In this document: positions 1 through 5,971 of the stretch, piece after piece | Layout: each line of letters starts with the position of its first letter | How positions within the stretch are numbered: the first letter of the stretch is position 1 | Program-made: the position numbers and the translations under genes | The notes under the pieces: generated by a model | What the model saw: the letters and a program-made list of their open reading frames with translations, nothing else | Databases searched by the model: none | What the model was told of the DNA's origin: nothing | IMG/VR virus record: IMGVR_UViG_3300010883_000681 | Location: 1-20,281 of that record | Length of the DNA: 20,281 bases | Strand: one strand, 5' to 3' | Origin: a virus

Positions 1-302
1 ATCGATATGTCACGGGAAAATCTGCCCCCTTGAAGTTTTGGGGGTGTGTGGGCAAGCGTTTTGTCACCGACCTGGGCACAGAAATAGTCTAAGAGCTAAT
101 GATACCAACGATTTACAACGGATATACAATCTATTGGGCTCAAGATTGCCAATGATTCCAACAATTTTTATATATCCGCGTCTCTTTATCATCGGGCCTT
201 TCTATTTTTTTGGAAATCAGACTATATATATGCATTGAGTCAACTTACTAATCAGTTGGAGTATTAGTATATAGCTGAATCATTATATATATTTTTTCTT
301 CG
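1..302. other. Left-end non-coding region
   Basis: No convincing gene is seen here. The first ~90 bases are clearly richer in G+C than the rest of the window and include a C5/G5 inverted repeat (25-29 with 40-44, 10-base loop). From about 180 onward the stretch is very AT-rich with runs such as TATATATA and TTTTTT near 281-297. In a T7-like genome this position would hold the terminal repeat and the promoters for host RNA polymerase. I could not pick a host promoter with both -35 and -10 boxes at proper spacing. Confidence 0.5.
119..178. repeat. Nested inverted repeat, possible stem-loop
   Basis: An 8-base perfect inverted repeat, CGGATATA (119-126) with TATATCCG (171-178), encloses a second 6-base repeat, CAATCT (127-132) with AGATTG (143-148), that abuts the left arm. 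The remaining 22 bases form one unpaired side. It could fold as a cruciform or RNA hairpin in the left-end region. No U-tract follows, so it is not a classical terminator. Function is unknown. Confidence 0.4.
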
Positions 303-329
303 ATTAAGTGTGTACAAGCTAAACACTAA
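303..329. promoter_or_regulatory. Operator-like element, copy A
   Basis: The sequence reads ATTAAGTGT, then 11 bases, then ACACTAA. AGTGT and ACACT form an inverted repeat, and the arms approximate TTAGTGT half-sites. The same element with the same 11-base spacing recurs at 3437-3463, with about 21 of 27 positions identical by eye. Copy A lies 60 bases upstream of the first gene (390). Both copies stand at the head of a gene block, which suggests an operator or promoter element. The binding protein is unknown; the MarR-like protein at 4295 is one candidate (inference). Confidence 0.5.
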
Positions 330-347
330 ACGACAATATCATATATA

Positions 348-370
348 AGTAATGCATTTAATACATTACT
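348..370. promoter_or_regulatory. 7-bp inverted repeat in leader of first gene
   Basis: AGTAATG (348-354) and CATTACT (364-370) are perfect inverted repeats separated by 9 bases. They end 8 bases before the AGGAG ribosome binding site of the gene at 390. The element could be an mRNA hairpin that affects translation or stability, or a protein-binding site. Which of these applies cannot be told from the sequence. Confidence 0.4.
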
Positions 371-389
371 GAAACTATAGGAGTAACAA

Positions 390-677
390 ATGGAAAGACT
401 AACAGAGAAATCTAAAAAAGAAATAGTTAATAAAATGGTTAACGAAATTCTAGGTAAATTAGATGTACAAAGTGAATTGGATTCTATTTTAGATAAAAGA
501 GGAAACAACTCAATTGAAACATTTATGAATTGGATTCCAAGTGACAATGAATCAGATTCAGCGAATGATTACAGAATGGATATGCACAATGAAATTGCAC
601 ATTCTGTTCTTGATATCTTTAAACAAATAAAATCAATTACAGAATCATATGCTGATTCAGGTCAGGAAATCAAATGA
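390..677 (+). CDS. Early hypothetical protein, 95 aa
   Basis: I do not recognise this protein. It is short, highly charged and probably alpha-helical, with a Lys/Glu-rich N-terminus (MERLTEKSKKE), no cysteines, and no predicted membrane segment. The ATG is preceded by AGGAG at 379-383 with a 6-base spacer, a strong translation start. It is the first gene after the left-end region. By position it belongs to the early class that in T7-like phages usually handles host takeover and defence evasion, but nothing in the sequence points to one activity. Its stop codon overlaps the next start in ATGA fashion (674-677), implying translational coupling. Confidence 0.75.
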   Translation: MERLTEKSKKEIVNKMVNEILGKLDVQSELDSILDKRGNNSIETFMNWIPSDNESDSANDYRMDMHNEIAHSVLDIFKQIKSITESYADSGQEIK

Positions 678-958
678 ATAGAGATACACATATAATAACT
701 AATAATGAGGACTTATTATGTTTTGCAAATTATTGCATGGATATAGTAGGTGGAGGCTTTCATTGGAATAACGCATTTAGTGATTATTATGATAAAGATG
801 GAAAGCAATCTTTTAATAATCATAAATGTTTAATGCTAGATGAAAGACTAGAAGAAGCAATAAACTTTAATGCGGAATTGTTTCAGAAAGTAATAATTCT
901 ACTAGCAGAAGCTCATCTTTCATCAAGTGATAATTTTATTATAGGAGGCTCAGAATGA
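674..958 (+). CDS. Early hypothetical protein, 94 aa
   Basis: Unrecognised small soluble protein, acidic overall. The N-terminal half carries a Gly-rich stretch (MDIVGGGFHW) and aromatic residues; the C-terminal half looks helical (LDERLEEAINFNAELFQKV). A similar MGGGF motif is seen in the unrelated-looking protein at 1674, possibly by chance. Its ATG overlaps the stop of the upstream gene and its own stop overlaps the ATG at 955, so 390, 674 and 955 are probably co-translated. Function unknown. Confidence 0.7.
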   Translation: MNRDTHIITNNEDLLCFANYCMDIVGGGFHWNNAFSDYYDKDGKQSFNNHKCLMLDERLEEAINFNAELFQKVIILLAEAHLSSSDNFIIGGSE

Positions 959-1116
959 GACTTAAAGAAATAATAATAGACTTAATTAATTATGATGGAT
1001 TCGAATATGAAATTGTAATTAATGGAAGGCAGATAATCAGCAATTGTTGGTTGGACTTTAAATACCAACTGATGATTGAGGGTTACGAAATAATTAATCA
1101 AGAGGAGTACATATAA
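955..1116 (+). CDS. Early hypothetical protein, 53 aa
   Basis: Small ORF starting MRLKEIIIDL and ending NQEEYI. It fits exactly between its neighbours: its ATG overlaps the previous TGA (955-958) and its TAA shares one base with the ATG at 1116. The start is preceded by ATAGGAGGCTCAGA, a very strong ribosome binding site that lies inside the upstream gene. Codon use is AT-rich like the neighbours. The tight overlap and the strong RBS are the reasons for calling it a gene. No family is recognised. Confidence 0.65.
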   Translation: MRLKEIIIDLINYDGFEYEIVINGRQIISNCWLDFKYQLMIEGYEIINQEEYI

Positions 1117-1421
1117 TGGACTTATTAACAATATTTATTTTTGGTGTTATAGATAATGGAGTGCTTGTATTGGCATTCTATATAACTTATTTAAATTTAG
1201 AAATACTAACTGAAAAACATTTACAGATTAGTGTATCAGCTTTTCTATTAGGTGTGATTTCAGCAGGTGTCTCAAATACAATCTCAGACTCATTAGGATT
1301 CATTTTACAATTTGAATTCTTGTTAGGTCTGATGGTTGGATTAGGTTGTCTAGCAGGAATGTTAGTTATTCCACTTATGGAATTAATTAAAAGTAAATCA
1401 AGTTGTACTGACGAGGCTTGA
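1116..1421 (+). CDS. Small integral membrane protein, 101 aa
   Basis: Three hydrophobic segments are visible, at roughly residues 3-27, 39-58 and 64-92, followed by a short polar tail (KSKSSCTDEA). A Gly-rich LGLMVGLGCLAGM stretch lies in the last segment. It is therefore predicted to sit in the host inner membrane. The start follows GAGGAG at 1101-1106 with about 9 bases spacing and overlaps the previous stop by one base. A holin-like or superinfection-related role is conceivable for a phage protein of this kind, but early position next to tiny soluble genes gives no support for lysis. I do not assign a function. Confidence 0.7.
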   Translation: MDLLTIFIFGVIDNGVLVLAFYITYLNLEILTEKHLQISVSAFLLGVISAGVSNTISDSLGFILQFEFLLGLMVGLGCLAGMLVIPLMELIKSKSSCTDEA

Positions 1422-1432
1422 ATAGCCGAAAC

Positions 1433-1463
1433 TCAAGAGTCAGCTTAAATAGTAGGCTCTTGA
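1433..1463 (+). terminator. Stem-loop after the membrane-protein gene
   Basis: TCAAGAGTC (1433-1441) pairs with GGCTCTTGA (1455-1463), giving nine pairs with one G-U and a 13-base loop. It starts 12 bases after the stop at 1421. There is no real T-tract afterwards (TTCTACAAC), so it may be a weak terminator, an RNA-processing site or a stabilising 3' hairpin. Confidence 0.35.
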
Positions 1464-1490
1464 TTCTACAACAAACAATAGGAGTAACCA

Positions 1491-1670
1491 ATGGAAATTA
1501 AAAGTTATGAAAAAGCGATGGACTATATTATAGACCATGAATATTCAATATGTATGGACGACCACGAACAGATTAAAGCTTTAATCTATTTAGTACATAT
1601 ACAAGATATCTCAGTTAAAGATATTCTTGCACAAGCAAATAAAATTAAATTACAAAATGAGGAGGAGTAA
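1491..1670 (+). CDS. Early hypothetical protein, 59 aa
   Basis: Small ORF beginning MEIKSYEKAM and ending KLQNEEE. It starts after AGGAG (1480-1484) with a TAACCA spacer, almost the same leader as the genes at 390 and 1674. The product is acidic, probably helical, and has no membrane segment. The last codons GAG GAG GAG TAA double as the ribosome binding site of the next gene, so the two are arranged as one translation cassette. No family recognised. Confidence 0.65.
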   Translation: MEIKSYEKAMDYIIDHEYSICMDDHEQIKALIYLVHIQDISVKDILAQANKIKLQNEEE

Positions 1671-1673
1671 CAA

Positions 1674-1862
1674 ATGGAAATTAATGATTCAAACGCACTA
1701 AGTGCAAAACTACTTGATTCAATTATGGGTGGTGGTTTTATAGATGATGAAACTTTGGTTCAGCTTTGTGACGAACTAGAGTTAACTGACAATCAAATTG
1801 AACACATTACACATTTAGATTTGGATGATATTAAACATTTTAGAGGTGAGAATAATGGGTAA
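1674..1862 (+). CDS. Early hypothetical protein, 62 aa
   Basis: Unrecognised acidic protein starting MEINDSNALS. It contains a Gly-rich MGGGF and a helix-turn-helix-sized C-terminal stretch rich in Asp/Glu/Leu (LCDELELTDNQIEHI). The AGGAG at 1663-1667 with a 6-base TAACAA spacer supports the start. The stop overlaps the start of the next gene (1855) by 8 bases. The high acidity is compatible with DNA mimicry, a common strategy of early phage proteins, but this is speculation. Confidence 0.65.
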   Translation: MEINDSNALSAKLLDSIMGGGFIDDETLVQLCDELELTDNQIEHITHLDLDDIKHFRGENNG

Positions 1863-2259
1863 AGCATTTATACCACTTGCAGGAATGCGTAAAGTGACTC
1901 AGCTAAGCGTACAAGCATTTCTTGATGGAAGATTATTAAAATCTTCAAACACAAGTGCTGAAGGTGACACGCTGAAATTACATGGAAATGTAATAGTTAA
2001 AAAAGTATATCCTCATGGGCGCGATTGGTGCAATGGGGATTGGGAAATTAGTTTATGTGATTGGAATACTATGTCGACCAGAGAACGCTTAAATGGGTTT
2101 TTAAGGCTTGCAAATATTCCACTTAATATAAGAACTAAGAACGGAAAAATATATCTTAAACATTGGCATTATAAGACCTTATATCCAATTGATGCTGATA
2201 CCTATTATAATCCGTTAGTAATTGCAATGGAGATAGAAATGGAAGGTGAAACTGATTAG
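1855..2259 (+). CDS. Early hypothetical protein, 134 aa
   Basis: Unrecognised protein with a basic N-terminus and many Trp/His/Tyr residues, probably beta-rich. An in-frame ATG exists 30 bases upstream (1825), but it lies inside the previous gene and has no ribosome binding site. The ATG at 1855 follows AGAGGTGAG at proper distance and gives MGKAFIPLAG, so I use it. The last gene of this block, it is followed 25 bases later by an intrinsic terminator (2284-2317). No conserved motif allows a function call. Confidence 0.7.
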   Translation: MGKAFIPLAGMRKVTQLSVQAFLDGRLLKSSNTSAEGDTLKLHGNVIVKKVYPHGRDWCNGDWEISLCDWNTMSTRERLNGFLRLANIPLNIRTKNGKIYLKHWHYKTLYPIDADTYYNPLVIAMEIEMEGETD

Positions 2260-2283
2260 TTAAATATTCAGGATTCAAACTTT

Positions 2284-2317
2284 AAGCCTTTAGATTGTTA
2301 TGGTCTAGAGGCTTTTT
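2284..2317 (+). terminator. Intrinsic terminator
   Basis: AAGCCTTTAGAT (2284-2295) pairs with GTCTAGAGGCTT (2303-2314), 12 pairs including two G-U, with a 7-base loop. The 3' arm runs directly into a five-T tract (2313-2317). This is a good rho-independent terminator and would end transcription of the block 390-2259. Confidence 0.8.
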
Positions 2318-2372
2318 GCGTAGAGGATAGGTATTTTTAAGCACTATTCTTAGAACTGACCAGGAGCCAATT

Positions 2373-2480
2373 ATGAGCTTATTTGAAAAGGTAGTAGATG
2401 CTATAGGCATTATTTTAATATTCGGTTTAATGTACGCATTTCTTTTAATAGTCTGCGCATTTGAAAAGGCTTGTTATTAA
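2373..2480 (+). CDS. Tiny single-span membrane protein, 35 aa
   Basis: ATG at 2373 preceded by AGGAG at 2362-2366 with a 6-base spacer. The product starts MSLFEKVVDA, has one hydrophobic helix of about 20 residues (roughly 10-29, IGIILIFGLMYAFLLIV) and ends CAFEKACY. It lies between the terminator at 2284 and a 200-base non-coding stretch. The clear membrane helix and strong RBS favour a real gene. It would sit in the inner membrane with a short charged tail at each end. Function unknown. Confidence 0.5.
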   Translation: MSLFEKVVDAIGIILIFGLMYAFLLIVCAFEKACY

Positions 2481-2701
2481 ATTAGAAAGACCATACAGAT
2501 TTAAAAGTACATTAGCAAATGGCTATATTGACTTGTTGCGATGTACTTTTCTTGAAATTTGAAGCAATTTTCGATCGCATATATCGTGTCGTGTTTTAGG
2601 AAAAGCCAGGAAACATTAAGCATGGTGTACTAAGTTTTAATAGGGACACATACAGATAACTATAACGTTTTTTTTAAATGATACACCGGAGCATTAATAT
2701 T
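2481..2701. other. Non-coding stretch with large stem-loop
   Basis: No gene is supported here. Its main feature is the long inverted repeat at 2503-2550 (separate entry). Near the right end a run of T (2668-2675) precedes the start region of the gene at 2702. No promoter with two recognisable boxes was found. Confidence 0.5.
2503..2550 (+). repeat. 10-bp perfect inverted repeat, structured RNA candidate
   Basis: AAAAGTACAT (2503-2512) and ATGTACTTTT (2541-2550) are perfect inverted repeats around a 28-base interior. The interior can add GCAA/TTGC pairs, or alternatively a TAGC/GCTA hairpin. In RNA this gives a long stem with an internal loop. It could be an RNase III-type processing site (T7 uses such sites between early genes), a small RNA, or a terminator for either strand given the flanking A and T runs. 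Confidence 0.45.
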
Positions 2702-2944
2702 GTGAGTGAATTAATAATAGACAGATTTCATAAAATTAGTAATGACCAGTTAGAATTAGATCTAAACTGGAAGTGCAGTATCGTGTTGCGCAATTCAAAT
2801 ATGATAGTAGCAAGCGTTGCAGGAATAACTAAAGAAGAATCAAAGCTTAAAGCAAATGACTTAGTAAATACTTTTTTAAATGATGATTTAATTTCAAATC
2901 AAGAAAAAGAGCGTTTACGCAACTGCGAATATCGTGTGGCATGA
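2702..2944 (+). CDS. Early hypothetical protein, 80 aa
   Basis: Unrecognised. An ATG at 2678 extends the frame by 8 codons but has only T/A-rich sequence before it. The in-frame GTG at 2702 follows GGAG (2688-2691) with 10 bases spacing, so I choose GTG. The product begins (V)SELIIDRFHK, has a beta-looking centre (CSIVLRNSNMIVASVAG) and a charged helical C-terminus. The small size and the pattern resemble small phage regulators only in a general way. The TGA overlaps the ATG of the next gene. Confidence 0.6.
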   Translation: MSELIIDRFHKISNDQLELDLNWKCSIVLRNSNMIVASVAGITKEESKLKANDLVNTFLNDDLISNQEKERLRNCEYRVA

Positions 2945-3123
2945 TGTCAGTATTAACACATAAACAATTTTTAGAACCGTTAGCAGAAGATAAGCATATT
3001 AAAAAATTAAGCACTGGAGAGCTATTAAGTCATATATTGAAACTTGAAAAAAGTAATGACGCATTAGACCAGTATTTTTTGATTAAGATTAAAAAAGAAT
3101 TTAAAGGTAGAAATATAAACTAA
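2941..3123 (+). CDS. Early hypothetical protein, 60 aa
   Basis: Small basic protein, starting with tandem ATG codons (2941 and 2944); either could be used, and no strong ribosome binding site is seen, so coupling to the previous stop is likely. The sequence looks helical with many Leu and Lys (LAEDKHIKKL, HILKLEKSND). It overlaps the next start at 3123 by one base. No family recognised. Confidence 0.55.
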   Translation: MMSVLTHKQFLEPLAEDKHIKKLSTGELLSHILKLEKSNDALDQYFLIKIKKEFKGRNIN

Positions 3124-3365
3124 TGAAAACAAAGCAAGAACGTATTGATTATAATGATACAACTGATTTTGAAATGGATAAGCCGCATATGGTTGCTTAT
3201 TTATCAGATATGAATCGTGTTAAGTATGATGACTTAGTTACTCTAAGAAAACACTATGAGCAACTTGCAGATGTTAAGTTAATGAAATTGGAATCAGCTA
3301 CATGGTTGATCTTAATACATAAAGAAATATTTAGAAGAGACAATTTAACAATTAATAGAATTTAA
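3123..3365 (+). CDS. Early hypothetical protein, 80 aa
   Basis: Unrecognised charged protein beginning MKTKQERIDY, mostly helical, no membrane segment, no cysteine. It shares one base with the previous stop and has a weak AGG-type site (about 3105) upstream. The last gene of the second early block, its stop is followed after about 25 bases by an intrinsic terminator (3389-3432). Confidence 0.6.
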   Translation: MKTKQERIDYNDTTDFEMDKPHMVAYLSDMNRVKYDDLVTLRKHYEQLADVKLMKLESATWLILIHKEIFRRDNLTINRI

Positions 3366-3388
3366 TTTCATATAGTACCTCTATATGT

Positions 3389-3432
3389 ATATATCGTCCA
3401 GGTAGTTACTCCATCTGGGCGATATATTTTTT
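3389..3432 (+). terminator. Strong intrinsic terminator
   Basis: ATATATCGTCCAGGT (3389-3403) pairs with ATCTGGGCGATATAT (3413-3427), 15 pairs including two G-U, with a 9-base loop, and is followed by a T tract to 3431. It separates the early block ending at 3365 from the genes starting at 3553. Copy B of the operator-like element begins only five bases after it, as expected where transcription ends and restarts. Confidence 0.85.
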
Positions 3433-3436
3433 CAAA

Positions 3437-3463
3437 ATTAAGTGTTTTATATCTATACACTAA
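3437..3463. promoter_or_regulatory. Operator-like element, copy B
   Basis: Second copy of the ATTAAGTGT-N11-ACACTAA element described at 303-329, with the same spacing. Five of the 11 spacer positions also agree. It lies between the terminator at 3389-3432 and the gene at 3553, at the head of the block leading to the regulator and integrase. A TATATC within the spacer could contribute to a -10 box, but this is not certain. Confidence 0.5.
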
Positions 3464-3518
3464 TGGATATGAATGCTAGTGTGGAAAAGTGACTGTGTTA
3501 AGGAGAGAGCACTATTGC

Positions 3519-3539
3519 TAATAATAATAATAATAATAA
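3519..3539. repeat. (TAA)7 microsatellite
   Basis: Seven perfect TAA units lie just upstream of the AGGAG (3543-3547) of the gene at 3553. Such a tract in a 5' leader could vary in length by slippage and keeps the ribosome binding site unstructured. It also puts stops in one frame. Confidence 0.8.
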
Positions 3540-3552
3540 ATTAGGAGCGATT

Positions 3553-3876
3553 ATGACAAGTAACACGGACTATAGCACATTCTCAGACGATAGCTATGTA
3601 TTTAAAAAAGATACCAAAATAAAATATCAAGGGATAGACATAGATTTTTCAGACTTACAATACCGAGTGTTATTGCTACCAGAAAAGCTAACATATAATC
3701 AAGTTGTATGGATCAAGTTCAATAAAACCTCAACAAATATGCTTAAAAAAGTACTTATTAAAGGCGGGTTAAGAATTAAGAATCTATTGAAAATAGAAGA
3801 ACTTGAATGGGATTTCTTTAATGATAGACATGATGCAACTATATATAAACAAGTTATAGCTAACATGTCTGAATAA
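3553..3876 (+). CDS. Hypothetical protein, 107 aa
   Basis: Unrecognised. ATG at 3553 after AGGAG (3543-3547). The protein begins MTSNTDYSTF, has a hydrophobic central beta/alpha part and a basic C-terminal half (LKKVLIKGGLRIKNLLKIEE) ending in an aromatic-acidic stretch. No membrane helix. It is the first gene after operator-like copy B and the TAA repeat, in the segment that also carries the MarR-like regulator and integrase, so a regulatory role is possible. Nothing in the sequence identifies it. Confidence 0.65.
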   Translation: MTSNTDYSTFSDDSYVFKKDTKIKYQGIDIDFSDLQYRVLLLPEKLTYNQVVWIKFNKTSTNMLKKVLIKGGLRIKNLLKIEELEWDFFNDRHDATIYKQVIANMSE

Positions 3877-3958
3877 CGATTTATCAATAGCTCAATACAG
3901 ATACACTGATGAAGCATTTAATTATGCAGCAACTAAGCTGAGCGTATAGGAGACTATA

Positions 3959-4072
3959 TTGTATCTGTTAAAACATAAACGAAGATTATTCGTTTGTGCA
4001 TATTGTGTGAGAAAGCCAGGATTGGCTAGTAAAATAGCTAATTCTGCGCTTTTCATGCGTAAATATAGGTAA
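3959..4072 (+). CDS. Candidate small basic CxxC protein, 37 aa
   Basis: A TTG start at 3959 is preceded by AGGAG (3948-3952) with a 6-base spacer, an ideal distance. The frame encodes a very basic peptide (KHKRR near the N-terminus, MRKYR at the C-terminus) with a CAYC motif that could bind a metal or form a disulfide. No family is recognised. The rare TTG start and small size make this uncertain; the strong ribosome binding site is the main support. Confidence 0.3.
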   Translation: MYLLKHKRRLFVCAYCVRKPGLASKIANSALFMRKYR

Positions 4073-4221
4073 AAATGTCAATTAAAGGTGTATTTAATGC
4101 ATCTACCATGACATTATTATTGAACGATAAGCAATTATGAGCTTAAAAAAGCTTATATAGCGAAAAAGACAAGGAAGTATTAATAGGTATATGGAGTAAG
4201 TCATAATAGAGCAAATTAGTT

Positions 4222-4245
4222 TGGTATCAACTACGTACCATTTTT
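4222..4245 (+). terminator. Hairpin with T tract upstream of regulator
   Basis: TGGTA (4222-4226) pairs with TACCA (4236-4240) around a 9-base loop, followed by TTTTT (4241-4245). The flanks AATTAG and CTAATT can extend the structure across an internal loop. The stem is short and AT-rich, so it is at best a weak terminator or attenuator in the leader of the MarR-like gene; an operator function is equally possible. Confidence 0.35.
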
Positions 4246-4294
4246 AAGCTAATTAGTTAAAATTCTACGAATCAAGGTAGAAGAGGGTAACAAA

Positions 4295-4654
4295 GTGGAA
4301 GCGTATATTTATAAAGCACGCGGCAAAGCAATGTTTGATGTTGTTAATTCATTTAGAAAAATTGGAAATGAAATACAAGCTCAGACAATGCAAACATTTT
4401 TGTTTATTGCTATGTGTGAAAATAGAGAGATCGCAATGTCATCATTGGCACAGCGTTTAGGTATGAGTCAAGCATCAGTATCTAGGAACATTTCATATTT
4501 TATGAAAACAAATAGATTACATCAAGCTGGTCCAGGGTTTTTAGAAACCCGGGAAGATCCTAAAGAACGCAGACGAAAATTAGTTAAGCTAACAAACAAG
4601 GGACATATGTTCTATGAAGAGTTAGCAAGTTTTCTTTTAAAAAAGAGATCTTAA
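4295..4654 (+). CDS. MarR-like winged-helix transcriptional regulator, 119 aa
   Basis: GTG start after GAGGG (4283-4287) with a 7-base spacer; the leader GGGTAACAAAGTGGAA resembles those of the early genes at 390 and 1674. Residues about 25-60 form two helices, followed by a clear helix-turn-helix (AMSSLAQRLGMSQASVSRNI, about 48-67). A wing region follows, with acidic/basic residues (ETREDPKERRRKLVKLTNKG, about 84-103), the typical MarR wing ending in LTxxG. The last helix would give the dimer interface but is short; family members are usually 130-150 aa. Placed directly before the tRNA and integrase, it is a candidate controller of the lysogeny decision, possibly of the operator-like elements at 303 and 3437. 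Family assignment is by motif; targets are inferred. Confidence 0.75.
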   Translation: MEAYIYKARGKAMFDVVNSFRKIGNEIQAQTMQTFLFIAMCENREIAMSSLAQRLGMSQASVSRNISYFMKTNRLHQAGPGFLETREDPKERRRKLVKLTNKGHMFYEELASFLLKKRS

Positions 4655-4679
4655 TAAGTAAATAAACTAGGTATGTAAT

Positions 4680-4766
4680 TGGTGCTCAGGGAGGGACTCG
4701 AACCCTCACGACCGTTAGGTCCCGGGATTTTAAGTCCCGTATGTCTACCAATTCCATCACCCGAGC
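4680..4766 (-). tRNA. tRNA-Leu (anticodon UAA), complete with CCA
   Basis: Read on the minus strand, all elements are present: acceptor stem GCTCGGG/CCTGAGC (one G-U), D arm with GGAATTGGTAGA, anticodon stem CGGGA/TCCCG with loop CTTAAAA (anticodon TAA), and a class II variable arm with GACC/GGTC. The T arm is GAGGG/CCCTC with loop TTCGAGT, followed by discriminator A and encoded CCA. It is 84 nt plus CCA. It is the only minus-strand gene found. It converges on the regulator gene and its 5' end lies 20 bases from the integrase start. It may supply a tRNA for the heavily used TTA codon, act as the attP core matching a host tRNA-Leu, or both. Confidence 0.93.
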
Positions 4767-4785
4767 AAATTGATAGGAGTAATAT

Positions 4786-5793
4786 ATGTCATTTAGAATG
4801 AGAAATAAAGGATATCAACTAGATATTCATCATAACGAGAAAAGATATAGAACACAAATACTTGGCGATAAGCATGATGCTGCTATGGCTGACGCATTTG
4901 CGAAAAAGGAATTAAAGCTAGGAACACCTTGGAATGAAATTCAAAATCAAATAAATGTTTCACGCCATGATACATCCATTGGTGCAATATATTCGAAAGT
5001 AAAGGCTAGTTATACAGACAGACACGGGCAACAAACCTGCTTCAATGTTGTGCAACAAGTTGGTCCTAATATGAAAATAAGCGATGTTGATGAAGAACGA
5101 ATAGACCTATTAATAGAAAAGTGGCGCAGCGCTGGCAATAGCAATGGTACTTGCAATAGAAAACTTGCAGCATTATCAAAACTATTTACATATGCTATGA
5201 AAAGAAAACTTTTAAAATCTAAACCACAGATTGAATGGTTAAAAGAAGGTGCAGGTAAAACAAGATATATGAAACCTGAAGAAGAATTACTTTTTTGCAA
5301 CTTATTAAAATCTGGGGGTCATAATGATTTGGCAGATATGATAGTTGTAGCATGTGATACAGGGCTTCGTAAAAGCGAATTGAAACGCATTGATTTAAAA
5401 TTAGATCTAAATGATAATCGCTTAACTTGCCAAGCTACAAAAAATGATACTATTAGAACCATAACATTAACAAAAAGATCTTTAGCTATTCTTAAGCGAA
5501 GAGACAACAGATCTTTTATTAATATGTCAGATGAATTAATGAGGTCTGCATGGAATTATGGAAAAATAAAAGCTGGTCTTGAGTATGATAAAGAATTTAC
5601 TTTTCATTGTACCAGACATACATGTGCTAGCAGATTAGTACAAAGTGGAATTCCAATCTTAGTTGTGCAACAATGGTTGGGACATAAGACAATTAAAATG
5701 ACTTTAAGATACTCACATTTAGCTCCTCGTAATTTTGAAGAAGCTAAGAATGTTTTAGAGGAAATTGTGGTGACGAAAGCGGTGACGGTTTAG
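4786..5793 (+). CDS. int: Tyrosine recombinase / phage integrase, 335 aa
   Basis: Catalyses site-specific integration and excision between phage attP and host attB. The catalytic set is visible: Arg195 (DTGLRKSEL), Lys219, His274 and Arg277 (HCTRH), His300 (WLGHK) and the nucleophile Tyr309 (LRYSHL). Residues about 1-60 look like an arm-binding domain, about 65-145 a SAM-like core-binding domain, and 160-335 the catalytic domain. The length is normal for the family. ATG at 4786 is preceded by AGGAG (4775-4779). The tRNA-Leu gene directly upstream suggests the attachment site, as known for integrases that target tRNA genes. Position just upstream of the RNA polymerase is the arrangement reported for temperate marine T7-like phages. 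Confidence 0.95.
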   Translation: MSFRMRNKGYQLDIHHNEKRYRTQILGDKHDAAMADAFAKKELKLGTPWNEIQNQINVSRHDTSIGAIYSKVKASYTDRHGQQTCFNVVQQVGPNMKISDVDEERIDLLIEKWRSAGNSNGTCNRKLAALSKLFTYAMKRKLLKSKPQIEWLKEGAGKTRYMKPEEELLFCNLLKSGGHNDLADMIVVACDTGLRKSELKRIDLKLDLNDNRLTCQATKNDTIRTITLTKRSLAILKRRDNRSFINMSDELMRSAWNYGKIKAGLEYDKEFTFHCTRHTCASRLVQSGIPILVVQQWLGHKTIKMTLRYSHLAPRNFEEAKNVLEEIVVTKAVTV

Positions 5794-5831
5794 TCAAATA
5801 GAGGGCATGGAAATTAATATAGTTAATGCAA

Positions 5832-5921
5832 ATGTTAGATCGTATAGTTTACAACGGACTTAAAATCTTTACTGTAGATATATACACCGGCGAATGCTTA
5901 TCAGCTGAAACCAAAATCTAA
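5832..5921 (+). CDS. Candidate small ORF between integrase and RNA polymerase, 29 aa
   Basis: Short frame MLDRIVYNGL...SAETKI in the 178-base gap between integrase and RNA polymerase. No good ribosome binding site precedes it. A second mini-ORF (ATG at 5808, 18 codons, with AGAGGG before it) overlaps its start and could couple to it. The mixed alternation of hydrophobic and polar residues looks protein-like, but chance is not excluded. Function unknown. Confidence 0.25.
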   Translation: MLDRIVYNGLKIFTVDIYTGECLSAETKI

Positions 5922-5944
5922 CAACAATCATTAACTATTCATAT

Positions 5945-5959
5945 GTGATTTAGTATCAC
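5945..5959. promoter_or_regulatory. Inverted repeat upstream of RNA polymerase
   Basis: GTGAT (5945-5949) and ATCAC (5955-5959) are perfect inverted repeats around TTAGT, directly before the GGAG ribosome binding site (5961-5964) of the polymerase gene. It could be a small mRNA hairpin or an operator controlling the polymerase, which would in turn control all later genes. The evidence is the symmetry and position only. Confidence 0.3.
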
Positions 5960-5971
5960 TGGAGTAGTAAA

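Larger units (their letters stand above)
3877..4294. other. Gene-poor region before the MarR-like gene
   Basis: About 420 bases without a long ORF. It holds one candidate small gene (3959-4072) and a perfect 7-bp inverted repeat AAACGAA/TTCGTTT (3977-3983 with 3989-3995, 5-base loop) inside it. Another hairpin, TGGTA/TACCA (4222-4226 with 4236-4240), is followed by five T, with outer AATTAG/CTAATT pairs, 50 bases before the regulator start. The last could be an attenuator or operator. A further 21-codon ORF at 4075-4140 has only a weak AGG site and is not called. Confidence 0.5.
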